DNA of 64,000 nucleotides from Ancylostoma caninum. Its lineage: Eukaryota; Nematoda; Chromadorea; Rhabditida; Ancylostomatidae. A program made the position numbers and the translations under genes. Location: contig JBAJFG010000621.1 of NCBI GenBank assembly GCA_037903475.1, positions 2,356,001-2,420,000 of the forward strand, written 5' to 3'. Position 1 is the stretch's first letter. Every line of letters begins with the position of its first letter. The notes beneath the pieces are model-generated. The model ran no database searches and was not told where the DNA came from. It saw only the letters and a list, made by a program, of their open reading frames with translations. This document shows positions 12,269 to 24,205 of this stretch, piece after piece.

Positions 12269-14990
12269 TTAGTCACTATTGTGTAATGTTGTAGCTAGCG
12301 CAAGTTTCCGTAGTCGTCGGCTAAAAATCAGACTGGTAGGAGAGCGCATGACATCTGGAGGCAGAGTTTGGAACCATCGTGCTGTTCTCATGAAAAAAGA
12401 GTTGACGGCTTTCAGGTGAAATTTCTGTGGAAACTTAAAATTCTGAACTGCGAACTCACCTCTTCTTCCATTTGTAGGTTTAAACATCCAATAATTACTA
12501 GCCTTTAACCTGACTTCTAAACGGAGAACTTTGAATGCAAGTATAAGGTCCCGAACCACCTGTCTGTATTCTAAGCTGCTCAAATGGAAATTTTGAAGTC
12601 TCTCTTGATATGAAGGCAATAGTTGCGGATAGTGCTCATTTGGGTATGCTTTGTAGTATAGTACTCTTGTGAAAGTTTGCTGGATTTTTTCAATTCTTTC
12701 TTTACCTTTCTTTAGATATGGGTTCCAGATCTGTGAACAATATTCTAGCTGGGGAATAACATAGGATTTGAAAAGAAGTATCGGGATTGTAGGATCGCCG
12801 GTGTGAATATTGCGGAGGATTTGAAAGAGAGTTCTACAAGCTTTATCGGTGACATGCTCAATATGATTCCGGAAGTGAAGCTTCTCATCAATAATCACAC
12901 CGAGATCTTTCACTTGTTTTTTGCGGGTTAGTGGGATTCCATCTATCTCGTAATCAACATATGGAAGCGTACCCAAATGTAGCACCGTTGTTTTGGACAT
13001 ATTAAGAGGTAAATCGTTTTGAATAGACCACTCTTTCATGGCAGCTATCGCATCAGATAACGCAGAGTGAACCACGGAGGCACTGCTTTCATCGTAGCAC
13101 GCATAACTTTTGATATCGTCTGCGTATAGCTGGACTTTAACTAGTGGACTTTTCAACTTACTAGGCAAGTCGGCTGTATAAATTAGAAATAGAACTGGAG
13201 AAAGAACACCCCCTTGCGGGACTCCGCTTGAACATCAGTAGCGCTCTGAAAAGGTGTTCTTGATTTTCACAGTAGATGATCTATTATCCAAGTAGGACAA
13301 AAACCACTGAAGTAACTGGCCGCCTATTCCAAAATGTTCTAGTTTCCTCGGAAGCGTTTTGTGGTTGACCTTGTCAAATGCCTTAGAGAGATCGAAATAG
13401 ATTACGTCCACTGATCTACGGCAAGTCAATGCAATATGCCAATCATGGAGACAATCAGCCAGAAGGGTAACTGTAGAGGAGCCAGAGAGGAAACCGTGCT
13501 ACTCGGATGGTATCAACCCATGCTTGTTGAGAAAGGAAAGTAATTCTGTACGAATCAGTTTTTCGAGCACTTTTATGGGAGAAGGAGCAATATTTATTGG
13601 TCGAAACCCCGATGGCCGGGAAGAACTAGAATTCTTTGGAATAGCCGTTACAATGGATTCTTTCCAGATTTCCGGGACTTTACCGAAATATAGGGAAGCG
13701 TTAAAAATGAAAAACAATGGGCTAGCTAATGCTTCAGCACACTTTCTATAGACGATTTGAGGAATGCCGTCATAGGATGTTGATATTGTGGGTTTTAGTG
13801 ACCTAAGCTGATTCAGTACGACATTTGGGTGAATATGGAAATGATAGAATTTTGATGAAATTGAAGGCCGCTCAGCTGAAAACTCGCAGTGCTGGGATGA
13901 CCCAGAGAATACGCTAGAAAAATAGCTAGCTAGACCATCAGCTTTCTGTTGATCATCTATAAGTTGGTTGCCATCATTATCTACTAGGTTCGGTATCTTT
14001 TTTGAACCTGTCATTATCTACTAGGTTCGGTATCTTTTTTGAACCTGTCATTATATATCACAAATGAGAATATAAAGACTTCATAAATTTAACTTTGGCT
14101 AGACGGCGTTCGCGGTTGGCAAGGAATTCACGAATATGGAAATCAATATCAGAAGAAATTTTCTTCAAGAAACTATTGCTGGAATGATTTATAGAGTTCT
14201 GAAATAATCTTTGTTTCTGAGCAAATAATGATCTGATGTGTTTTGGATCTACACTCAGCAAGTAACTGTTCAGATCAGGATAATTCACACTGGAGAAATC
14301 AGGCATAGGCAGCGCTTGTGGTTGGGACGGTTCATTTAATAACGCGAATGAAATGATATTGTGATCTGAGGATGCAAGTGGTGGGAGGGTTTCAGCGTCT
14401 TGGACTACATGCTTTCCGGAAAAAATTAGATCCAGCGTGGCTTCGCTGCGAGTAGGCACTTGGACATGCTGCACGAAACCTGCATTTTCAAAAAATTTGA
14501 TAACTTTTGATGAAGATCTGTTTCTGTGGCGGAAAAAATCAATATTAAAGTCACCCAAAATTACTACTTGCATATCGGTGGAGCAGAAATGTTCTAGTTG
14601 TTCAATTAAATTAGAATCTGCTCCTACTTGGTTTCCTGGTGGTCTGTAAACTAGGACAAATCTAAGGATTGCAGGGAAAGCTAGGTCTAGACATGAGATA
14701 TCAGATGAATTCACGTTAATAGAGGAGGTATGTAGCACATGCCAGAGGTCCTTAACTAGGCAGAAAACCCCTCCACCCTTGCGGCCTGAGCGATCACATC
14801 TAACTACAGTGTAGGGTAATCTTGCAGAAATTTCGGAGTCGAGGATTTTCAAGGATAGCCATGATTCTGTGACAAAAACGAGATCGGGATCGGAACGGGA
14901 TAAAAGCAAATGCAGATGATGAATCTTACTGACAATACTTCTAGCATTCAACAGGAGGTACTTAAGTTGTTCCCGAGAACCGTGCTTCAC
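12269..14990 (-). pseudogene. LINE ORF2: AP-endonuclease plus reverse transcriptase, broken
   Basis: The AP-endonuclease comes first (14990-14058) with LLLNARSI, the LGDFNIDF and SDHN catalytic motifs; its first codon in frame is GTG and overlaps the ORF1 stop. The RT follows with GFRPINI, DVIYFDLSKAFDKV, a GVPQG block at about 13220 and YADD at about 13120, then a C-terminal domain to the stop at 12269. Damage: a 37-bp tandem duplication (13975-14048) shifts frame between the two domains, a TAG interrupts the RT at 13499-13501 and another stop lies at about 13235. Without these the domain order is complete. Confidence 0.9.
13975..14048. repeat. 37-bp perfect tandem duplication in the LINE
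   Basis: Two identical 37-base units (13975-14011, 14012-14048) starting CATTATCTACTAGGTTCGG. Length 37 is not a multiple of three, so it separates endonuclease and RT frames. Confidence 0.95.
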
Positions 14991-15610
14991 TGGGAGTTTC
15001 CCTGGCTTGCACCAACGTTTAATTCAGAAATGCGTTTTAACTCACCTCGGTGTACGATCCATTCTTCCTTACCAATATTCATATTCCTTTCTCTGGCTAA
15101 TTGGCGAAGTTCATAGTCCTTTTTCCGTTCCAACTCTGTCATACTCTTGCGAACATAGACATCTTTAAATCCGGCCGTACGCAACAGGCGAGCGGTGAAC
15201 ACAACTTTGACGAGTCTGGCTCGGTCAGGCTCTGGTCTCCCCATACGGCGAATCTCAATCGGTCGACATTCTAAATCTAAAGCATCGAGTATTTCAAAAA
15301 CCTTCTCCTCCAAATCCTTTCGTCGGTGAGATGGGCGGGGATCTGGCGGGGCTTCCTTAATCCCGGATATTACGATACCCCTACCGCGTTTCTCTTCCTC
15401 AATTTTCTCGGCGGCTAGAGTCGGGATTTTATCGATCAGAGCACGCAGCATCCGATCAAGCATCGGATCAGATTTGCGGTCGAAAATTGCATCCCTCAGT
15501 TCTTCGAATGGCAGAGCAGAGAAATTCGCTTCATCGGAAGTTTCAGTTAATCTCGTTCCACTATTGACTGCAGGCTGAGCGGTAACATTTTTCTTACTAT
15601 TCCTCGGCAT
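14987..15610 (-). CDS. LINE ORF1 protein (CR1-type), open
   Basis: 207 aa from the ATG at 15610, unbroken. It resembles the esterase-less ORF1 proteins of CR1-like elements: an acidic N-terminus, then RGRGIVISGIKEAP, RKDLEEKVFEILDALDLE and IRRMGRP, a region that in this group forms an RRM-like nucleic-acid-binding fold, and a basic C-terminus (KSMTELERKKDYELRQLARE). The stop TGA overlaps the start of ORF2 (GTGA), so ORF2 could be translated by reinitiation or -1 coupling. Function as RNA-binding chaperone is inferred from the family. Confidence 0.75.
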   Translation of the reverse strand: MPRNSKKNVTAQPAVNSGTRLTETSDEANFSALPFEELRDAIFDRKSDPMLDRMLRALIDKIPTLAAEKIEEEKRGRGIVISGIKEAPPDPRPSHRRKDLEEKVFEILDALDLECRPIEIRRMGRPEPDRARLVKVVFTARLLRTAGFKDVYVRKSMTELERKKDYELRQLARERNMNIGKEEWIVHRGELKRISELNVGASQGNSQ

Positions 15611-15870
15611 CACGGTGAAGATGGAGATCAGATATATCAATAACAACGACTTAGGCGACGTAGAAAAACGTTAGTTCAGTACAGAGATAATGACGTGAAA
15701 AATACGAATTTTTTTCAGAAGTAAGCTAACAGAAGTCAGATAGAGCTTTTTGCACTAGTGCAGAGTAAAAAGGTATCGGAATCTATGAGGGTAAATCAGT
15801 AGAAATCTAAGTGAGGGAACGCAGATAGAAATGCGACCGCTCACGACGAACGCACGCGATGAAAATCAGA

Positions 15871-15949
15871 TCCGTAACTTATGGGGTTTTCAACGTTCCC
15901 CTGAAACATTAAGTTTCAGGGGAACGTTGAAAACCCCATAAGTTACGGA
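15871..15949. repeat. Perfect palindrome, 37-bp arms
   Basis: CCGTAACTTATGGGG...GTTTCAG at 15872 onward is mirrored exactly after a five-base centre (ATTAA) and ends in CCCCATAAGTTACGG. The right arm belongs to the foldback element that extends to about 16470. Confidence 0.9.
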
Positions 15950-16470
15950 ATTCTTTGGCTTTTGAAATTCTCGGCTAGTGGACGAGAGACTTCATTCAGT
16001 AGCAAGAGCTTGCTGAGAGTGTTTTGCAATACGGCAATTTTTGTTCACTTGATAATATGTAGTAACTGCTTAGAAGTTCATTTTTATGTGCAACCTTAAC
16101 TTCTCAGCTCCGCTTTTGCTAGCTTCCTGGCAAGGAAACTCGTCCGCTCCAATATTGAAGTTGGCCTCCAAATAGGGGTTTTTAACCGTTTTTTTTTACA
16201 TTTCAAGCATATTATTGGAATCAGCACGTTGAGTAGGACCAGATTCCGTTAATATCTCGATAGCCATAATGAGGTGAGACACTGCCTTTAAGATTGCACA
16301 TAAAAATGAACTTATAAGCAGTGGCTATTATCAACTGATCAAGTACTGCGGCGTCGGAAAAACATGACTTTTACTGCGGAATGAAGCCTCTCGTCCACTG
16401 AGAATTTCAAAATTCTCGGCCAAAGAAACCCGTAACTCATGGTGTTTTCGACGTTTTCGTGGAACTTAGA
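15915..16470. mobile_element. Foldback element interrupted by a TTAA-flanked repeat
   Basis: Sequence 15915-16096 is repeated in inverted orientation at 16291-16470: shared blocks include the GTCCACT/TCTCGTCCACT region, CTGCTTA.AAGTTCATTTTT and TATGTGCAA. The centre (16097-16290) is a copy of repeat family F with TTAA at both junctions, so it was inserted into an older hairpin element. Confidence 0.8.
16097..16290 (-). mobile_element. TTAA-type repeat family F, copy 2 (complete)
   Basis: Runs between two TTAA sites: TTAACTTCTCAGCTCC on the left and CACTGCCTTTAA on the right. TTAA duplication is typical of piggyBac-related elements; the ends show only weak inversion. Inverted relative to the copy at 8503-8695. 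Confidence 0.7.
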
Positions 16471-16550
16471 GTACATCATTGAGCTCAGCTGCTCGCATAT
16501 GTTCGACATGTGAAAATCTCGAATGCGGTCAATCAGCTGAGGCACTGCCT

Positions 16551-17731
16551 TTTATCAGTTGGATTTTGACGAGCAATTGCATTTGAGCTTGAGATCATAG
16601 ATGGAATGGTAGTGGGAACGGGTCTACGAAAGAGAAGGTTGTTCGTGAAAACTGAAGGTCCAAAAGTGAAGCTGATCAGGAGGAAGGGATAGAGAGGAAG
16701 GGGTGCCAGGCCAAATCATGCAGAACTGGTTCTCAAAAAAAAACAAGCAGAGAAATAGTCTTTCAAATTTTGTGTTTTTTTTTCAACATTAGAGACAAAT
16801 CTCCAGGAAACATCGGATGCGCTCCGCGGATATGTGATGGTTATGGTAATTAGGAATAACTGTTAGGTTTGAAAATGAGTAGTGTTTCGGCGCTGCCCCT
16901 AGCCCTCACAGTAGGCGTCGAGTAATCAGAAAAATTAGGTGCATTGGCAGAGTTGGGTCTAAGCCGCGTCCTGTTGCCTGGTATTGATATTTTCTCAAAT
17001 GCGGCTTTATATGGTATGTAGTGAGGGCCTTCTCTATCGAACTGTATACTATAATCCTTTTATTCCCCTGACATTACTTCCCCCCGACAATTTTTTCAAA
17101 CATCCGGGATTTTAGTTTTCATCGCGTTTTTCAGAAATGGTTGAATTTGTTTTTCAAGTGCGACTTGGTCTACATATTCAGCTGGCAATTCTGCGTCGAC
17201 TGGTATATGGCTCAGAGCTGAACACTACCTGGGAAGCTGAAAAGCCTAAAATCCCGCGTGTTAGCGCAGTACTTCCCAGCCATGCCCTCCCCCCCCCCTC
17301 CCCCCCCCCCCCCCAGTGAAGGTCCGTCTGGCTCAGCTGAAAGTGAAAGTGGGTTGAGACTGATACTCAAAGTATTCCACCTATGTTTAACATGATGATT
17401 ATGTGGACATTGTTTCATCTAAATGAAATCCCCACAGTTCGCCTTCTCAGATGGGACCTGGTGGCGTTCATGGAAATTTCGCTACTCCGGCTACAGTAGG
17501 CGATTTCTTGGGGTACGATCATACAGTCCTCATGCTATTCTCTTAGAATACATTTGACCTTAATGGCCCGGCATTTGCAAGTTTCATGAAACATTCGAGT
17601 AGAATGATCATAACGGTGTGCTCAATTTCCTTTTTGGGAAAGATAATTCGGGGTAAGGAAGACTCGCTAATTGAATTAGAGCATTTCCGTGCGGTATTCA
17701 CCTACTCGGAAAACACACACACACTTTATGG
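16551..17731. other. Unassigned intergenic DNA with a poly-C tract
   Basis: No supported gene. A C-rich run interrupted by single T bases lies at 17284-17314. Confidence 0.45.
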
Positions 17732-17983
17732 TCTGTTAGCACAGAAAGGGCCGCTGAAATGACCTTGTCTGCAGTTACAAACGCACTGGTTCCATGGATG
17801 GGACCGCGCCGCAGGATGTGTCTGGAAGGAAATTTGACCAAATGGGAGTAGGGAATTATTAACATGGGAGGAATCACACCACGTACACAACAAAAATTAG
17901 AAAAATCGGATCAGTTGGCCGACACCGTGATGAGATCTTGGTTGCGGACAATGTCACTTCAGCTGCCATCGCTGAGGTAACAG
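17732..17983. mobile_element. MITE family H, copy 1
   Basis: Left end CTGTTAGCACAG, right end (complement) CTGTTACCTCAG, each followed by GACCTTGTCTGC / GACATTGTCCGC type inner motifs. Related to 24746-24976. No ORF. Confidence 0.65.
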
Positions 17984-18846
17984 AATGTACAGCAAAGAAA
18001 GAATGTGTGAATTTTGGTTGGTTAATGTTGGTAACAAACAAGTTGGTTACAACTTTCACCAACCAAAACAAGGGTGAGAGTGGGAGAGTGAATAAGAGAG
18101 CGGACTTTCAAGCATGAGTTAGAGAAAAGGGAGATGATTTCGAATCCAGTGGTGTATATACAAGCGCTTGCAGGATGAAGTGCGAATGCCGGCATGAATT
18201 ATCCTTTCCTCTTTACATTGGGCACTTCAGCATAGGCCCAATTTTTGAAGAAAATAAGTAGTCTCTTGAAAATGCATATTTGCGCGGTGGATCAGCGCTA
18301 TACCCGTGGTGGATTTGCGTTACATCCGCGGTTTGTTCGCATATACCCGCGTGGATCCGCAGTACATCCGCGGTGGATCCGCAAACGCGCGCGGTGGCGA
18401 CTCTCCACCTCTGGCGTGCAGAGGACAGAAAGTTCAGGGTAGTTTCAGTCAATCCGTAGCCTACCTGCCTATTTGCTAGTACGTGCTTGCATGACTATAA
18501 TGAGTTAGCAATTTATTCCTAGGATCAAGGTCTGAAGAAGCCTTCAATGGCGAAAAGTAACGAATAAAGATATTTGAGAATTCTCATTATATTATAGACT
18601 TGTCCCCTAGTAAGTACTAGGTCTTCAGGGCTACTAGTAGGAAAACAGGAGGTTTCAACCTTGACCACGCAAAAATACATAATCTACTCATCATAGATAC
18701 TCGGACAGGTTCAACTCTTTTTTCATATATCCGTATAGCCCAGTGGCTTCGATTGTTTCCTGTTCGTGTACTTCAAGCCGAGAACAGCAAAGTATCCAGA
18801 GCTAGACTGAGAGAAGCTGATATTTTACTGCTTCTTGACTTAGAGA
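17984..18846. other. Intergenic with a 22-bp minisatellite and a hammerhead-like motif
   Basis: Five degenerate ~22-bp units of CGCGGTGGATCCGCAGTACAT type lie at 18286-18400. A CTGAAGA...GAAA motif lies at 18532-18555 followed by AATAAA at 18563. No gene supported. Confidence 0.5.
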
Positions 18847-20719
18847 TCTATTAAACAAAGCGCCGTAAGGGGGCTAGAGCGGTTAGAGATACGGGGCGGC
18901 ACTCATAGACACCGCAATCTTGAGGCGCAGACTGTGTGGCGAAATGGCCGATTTCCATGGACGCAGACACGTTCGCTTCGGGACCAGCAATTTCGTCACT
19001 GCTGGCTCTCCCGCATGCACGGGATGGTGATTTCATCACCTTCGCTGGCGGTCTCACCGCATAGGAGTGAGGGAGTGTTTACGAGCTTTCAGGCTGCACA
19101 ATGTACGCAGCAGGAAAACCAGCCTTCCACTGTTGCGACGCTTTGTGCACTCGCAGGAAGAAATGGACGCGTGCTATGAGAGCTGCCGCGTCTCGAAAGC
19201 TTCGGGGAGGCTGGACTTACGCGGTCGCCTCAGCCCCTGTTGAATTTTCGCGGCGATTGTGTAGTCACAACATTCGTTCGTTACAACATTCGTTCGTTTC
19301 GAGAAAGCTTCTGCACTAACAAAGAAGTAAAAGCCTCAAATAGGAAGGCATGACATTGTATATCCAATCAACTATATATGGATGCGGGTCCACCGATGGA
19401 GAAAGGGCCCGCCGTGGCCCAGTGGTGGGGGGATGACAGGATACGGGTCCACCGATGAAGAAAGGGCCCGCCGTGGCCCAGTGGTGTGGGGGATGCCAGG
19501 GTACTGTTCCAGCGATGGAGAAAAAGCCCGCCGTGGCCCAGTGGTGGGGGGGATAACAGGATACAGGTCCACCGATGGAGAAAGGGCCCGCCGTGACCCA
19601 GTGGTGCGGGGGACACCGAGATACAGGTCCACCGATAAAGAAAGGGCCCACTGTGGCCCAGTGGTGTGGAGGGGATGCCGGGATACAGGTCCACCGATGG
19701 AGAAAGGGCCCGCCGTGGCCCAGTGCTGTGGGGAACGCCAAGATATGGGTCCACCGATGGAGAAAAGGCCCGCCATGGCCCAGTGGCCCAGTGGTGCGGG
19801 GGACACCTAGATACAGGTCCACCGATGGAGAAAGGACCCACTGTGGCCCAGTGGTGTGGGGGATGACAGGATACAGGTCCACCGATGGAGAAAGGGCCCG
19901 CCGTGACCCAGTGGTGCGGGGGACACCGAGATACAGGTCCACCGATAAAGAAAGGGCCCACTGTGGCCCAGTGGTGTGGATGGGATGCCGGGATACAGGT
20001 CCACCGATGAAGAAAGGGCCCACTGTGGCCCAGTGGTGTGGGGGGATGCCAGGATACAGGTCCACCGATGGAGAAAGGGCCCGCCGTGACCCAGTTGTGT
20101 GAAGGACGTCAGGATACGGGTTCACTTTAGTCCGATAGTGTTAAGAACGCTTGGAGAACGGATCCGGCTTGCCCTAACTGTGAGGAGGGCGCCAGAACAC
20201 GGGCGCTCTGATGGAGGAAGGGCCCGCCGTGGCCCAGTAGTATGGATAACACCAGAATACGGGTCCGCCAATATAGGATTGGTCCGCTGTGACTCAGTAA
20301 AGTGGAGAATACCAGGATATGGTTCAGGCCTAACAAAAAGTTCGGGCCCGCCTGAAAATGGCGCCAGAATACGGGTCCACCGATGGAGAAAAGCCCGCTG
20401 CGGCCCAGTAGTCTGGAAAACACTCGGATACGATTTCGCCTTTTCCAATAGTGTGGGGAACGGCAGGATACAGTTCCGCCGATGGAGAACGCGTCTGCGT
20501 TAGCCGGGTAGTGAGGAAAACGCACGAATACGCCATACGATGGAGAACGAACTTCTCATGCTCATACTCAACTCATAAGAAGGACTTCATGTTTGGGCCC
20601 ATTGGAAGATTGGTTCTGCTTCTTTATAAATTTTCTAGAGATTTGGCAAGTGTGAAGCGTTTGCACATGTCCCAAGTGGCTGCCCCACCCCACTTTCTAG
20701 CGTCCCGAAGGGGCGCTAG
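18847..20719 (+). mobile_element. Non-autonomous Helitron with 60-bp minisatellite, copy A (1.87 kb)
   Basis: The 5' end is TCTATTAAACAAAGCGCC preceded by A (18846). The 3' end is a GC hairpin (AGCGTCCCGAAGGGGCGCTAG) cut at CTAG and followed by T (20720). TC...CTAG between host A and T is the Helitron signature. It contains a unique 5' segment, a minisatellite at 19378-20560, and a 3' segment. The element is the inverted counterpart of 48472-51891. No Rep/helicase sequence is present. Long ORFs through the array are artefacts of the 60-bp period. Confidence 0.85.
19378..20560. repeat. 60-bp minisatellite in Helitron copy A
   Basis: About 12 good units (GGTCCACCGATGGAGAAAGG...GCCCAGTGGTG) to 20100, then progressively degenerate units to about 20560. 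Confidence 0.9.
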
Positions 20720-20904
20720 TCTTTATATAAAACATAGAACCGCTAACGACACTTTTTTTCAAAAATCTGGACAGCGCGCGTGGCGCCAAATTCAAACGAC
20801 AGGAATGCATCTGTGAGCAAGATGGTGGAGCAGGGGCCTTGGAAACATGGGAGACCATCCGAATAGGGCGGAGGGCCTAGGACACTACTCATTGGATAGT
20901 ATCG

Positions 20905-21300
20905 ATACGGATATCGATTTATCGATCGATTTTATCGATTTTTCTTAGTTCAGCTCCAATCCAAATCGAAACGGGCATACTGGGGTAATCCACCACGCTG
21001 ATCACGAATCTGAGGGCCTTTTTGCACCGCGGGATTATTGATTTATTGATTTTATTGATTTTTCGCAATTTGCGCTGCAAGTTTAGCGAAACCGTACCCA
21101 CAGGGGTTTTTCACCAGGCCGATCACAAATCTCAAGGCCACTTTGCACCGCGGGTTATTGATTTATTGATTTTATTGATCTTTCACAATTTGTGCTGCAA
21201 GTTTAACGGAACCGTACTCACAGGGGTTTTCCACCACGCTGATCACGAATCTAACAGTAACCATACGCCGAGTTGTTATAGATTTATTGATTTTCCGCAA
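20905..21300 (+). repeat. 120-bp AT-rich satellite, about 3.5 units
   Basis: Units start with TTTATTGATTTTATTGATTT (or the TATCGAT version) at about 20925, 21045, 21165 and 21280. Each unit also holds CAGGGGTTTT, CGATCACAAATCT and TTTGCACCGCGGG. The same family, inverted and diverged, forms the array at 39160-39655. Confidence 0.85.
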
Positions 21301-24094
21301 GTGGTGCCGCAGGCGTGGCAACTCACCACATTTGGGATTGGCTGTATATGTGGTGTGTTCCAATGCCCCAGCGTACATATTCTCATTTGTCCATGTGCAG
21401 AGGCGAGCAAACAATCGATAAAGTCAATAGGTCGAGATATTCCTTCAAAATAGTTATCATATTTCTGCTGAGTTTATTGGAAAACCTCAGTAGAAATGTC
21501 TTAAAGATCACTGGCCAAAGTAACGAAAAACATATAGAATCGATGGATAAATAAACAGGTGCACGGGTGGAAAATGATTGTTATATTCGAGTTCAGCGTA
21601 CGAGAGAATCTCAGTATCCTGTAGACATGTGGTCACCGACCCATGAGCAAAATTTGTGAAAAATTCGATAAAATGAGTAAATCAATATTTGGACACAGAG
21701 TGGCCGTTATATTCGTGCTCAGCGTATAGGAAAACTCCAGTAAACATATCCTTATCGACCTTTGAGCAAAAACAGCGAGAAAAGAATAAAAAAGAAGCAC
21801 TGCTCCACATCCGGGGCGCCAAAATTTTTGAGAAATTGTTTTCTCTGAGCAAGGTGCTGAACAGGAATTTAGCTGTATGTGCTTTTATTTAGCTGTTATG
21901 CTTGAGTAGCTCGACGTTTCGGAGTGAAAGATTGAGTCAGAAAAACAGCAGAAGCAAGTTACACAATTAAACGGCAGAGATTTCGGAAGGTGTGAGTACC
22001 ATGCTGATAACCTACCGATGGAACAAAGGAATAACGTTCGTTGTTAGAAGCTTATGAACTTGTTTCCGCACTCAATAGTTCTGCAACCCTCCGGGTGCAG
22101 TTATGCAAGGATTGTTCCACGTCAAGGACATGATGCAGTAAAACAATCAGGACTCACATTCACCATTACAATTGATGCTGTAGGCTCACAAAGGCGTTTC
22201 AAAACTCGAAAAACCGATTTGAGATTAAATCGAAAATTGTGTGAGGCATTGTAAATCTTGTTATGGATGAGCGATGATGGAGAATTATTCTTTTCTTGTG
22301 ATTTGTAAATGGAACAATAATTCCATGGGTTGGCGGACGGCCTTGAATGGTTCTAAGATAATGAAAGGAGTGAAAGTGTATGTACCGTGAGAAAAGAAAA
22401 GCGTGGCTCAGCGCAGCGGGTGTCTCCGGATACGAGGTAGAAATGCTGTTAGGCATCGTGTGTTCATTTGGACAAAAAAGATTCTCTCGGATGGGCCAGA
22501 CCGCAGTTTACAGCTTGAGCAGTAGCCACATGTCAAACTGGTCAATGTTGCCGTCATTTAGGGTACGTATTTTGACGTCGCTTGTAATGGGCCCTTCGTA
22601 CCAATTTTGAATTATCGAAGATCAGGAGGGGCGGTGATGCTAGGGTTTGAAGACTTAGACCAAATGATTAGGACACGTCAGGTAGAATTTGGAGCTGGAG
22701 TACACACACAAGCTGAGGCGAGCTGAAGAAAATAATTTCTTGCAAGAGGAAAATTTAGGAATTATCGATTGCTTTCTGAAATGCGACTATACTTAAGTTA
22801 GCGTTTATATTGATCGAACGCTGAACTTGCGAAATCTTGTGATAGAATACTGGCTTCAGACGAGAACGAGATCATCAGATCCCCTCACGAGACGCAACAT
22901 TTCTGTCTTTCTGTGATTTCCACAACAAGTGGACGGCTTCGATGGTTAAGGGATTTCTCACAATCTATGTTGAATTAAAACAAATAGTTTACTGAGGCAG
23001 ATTTTGGTGTTTCAGTGCTGTAGCGACAGGACCGAGTGTACGATTGGAATGTAGGTTTCGGATTTGGATAGTGGTGTGGGTAAATGAAAGAAGTAGAATT
23101 GCCGTCATTAGTGCAAAGCAGGATGAGCCTGAGATGGGATGTGAACATGTATAAGTGGGCCATGGCAGTACGGTCTGGACAGGAAATGAGCAACGCATTC
23201 ACTATTTTAAAGAAATGAGCTCTGTATAAAAGTTGTTGTGTACGTCAGGGAGAATGCCAAGGATAACGTACTCGAAACTGGCCGGTACTTGTTCCCGTTC
23301 TATGGAAGAAAGACAAATTCTTTTTTGATTTGTTGGTGTAGCACGGACGACCTTCTCGCAGAGATGCGTGGTACTTCAGCTATCCCTTTTGAATTGGGTT
23401 CCAAGATGTGCGGGATTCTCCGTTTCCCTATTGTTTTTGATTTGCGGTTTAATTTTGATGCTCCAGTGGCTGACCAGAAGAAGTGGAAAGCTTTGAGAAG
23501 CACGTATATGGTAGAAGCCTATGCTATTATTGCTTTGGGTGTTTGGGCGCATCCGCTTCCAATTATAACATGTACAATTGAATACAGCACCGATCTACTG
23601 CTCACATTGAAGCTGTTTCGTCAGCATGCTGATAGAAAGTAGCGGAGGTGCGCTCCATATAAGTACTGTCCATTGTCTAATAACGCTCCTATCTGTGAAA
23701 TGCTTGTTACTCCTAAGCAGTGAAAGGGAGTACTCCTGGCAGAAGCTTGGGAGCAATGGTAGTCAATAACGTAGTTGCTCAATCCGAAAGACCACTAACG
23801 AATAGTTCGTTCTGGCATGGCATTTATATGCACATGGCGCAGATCTCTTGAAAGCCTTGGCCACTTTAATTTATAAAAATCTATTAAGAAGAAGGTGTCT
23901 GAATCAGGGTTTCTGTGAAGTAGATGCTTTTTTCTGATTTCTAATGCTTAATTAACTTGATTTTCCCATGTAAAGTGGGCGGAAGAAAAGTGTTTCAGAA
24001 CTGTATGAAGTACTCTGCATAAGGTTCACGGATAAAAAGTAGAAAAGGCAGCTTAGGAAAAGCGCGCGATGGCACCCAGTAGTTTTGACATGAT
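21301..24094. other. Unassigned intergenic DNA
   Basis: No gene I can support. An open plus frame of 134 codons at 23238-23642 and a shorter minus frame at 23300-23503 show no motif I recognise. Confidence 0.4.
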
Positions 24095-24145
24095 CCTCAA
24101 GTGGCTGCCACATCCACACTTTCTAGCGTCCCGTAGGGGCGCTAG
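24095..24145 (+). mobile_element. Solo Helitron 3' end, copy D
   Basis: Only the last ~50 bp match the family: CAAGTGGCTGCC, ACTTTCTAGCG and the terminal hairpin ending CTAG, followed by T. Hairpin loop differs by one base from the other copies. Confidence 0.7.
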
Positions 24146-24205
24146 TTCCTTGATACATAACCCCATTTGTTCTTCGCTTAATTGCTTTTTTTTGTTTGCA
24201 TATCA

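Larger units (their letters stand above)
11536..15670 (-). mobile_element. CR1/Jockey-superfamily non-LTR retrotransposon, inactivated
   Basis: A nearly full-length two-ORF LINE read on the minus strand: ORF1 (15610-14987), ORF2 endonuclease and reverse transcriptase (14990-12269), then about 700 bp of 3' UTR ending in an (AAAT)n tail (TTTA repeats on the plus strand at 11537-11561). Short tandem-repeat tails are typical of the CR1 group. The 5' border is approximate. Confidence 0.85.

Noticed and set aside
19316..20525. Long open frames through 19.3-20.5 kb
   Set aside because: Same minisatellite in Helitron copy A; an artefact of the period being divisible by three.
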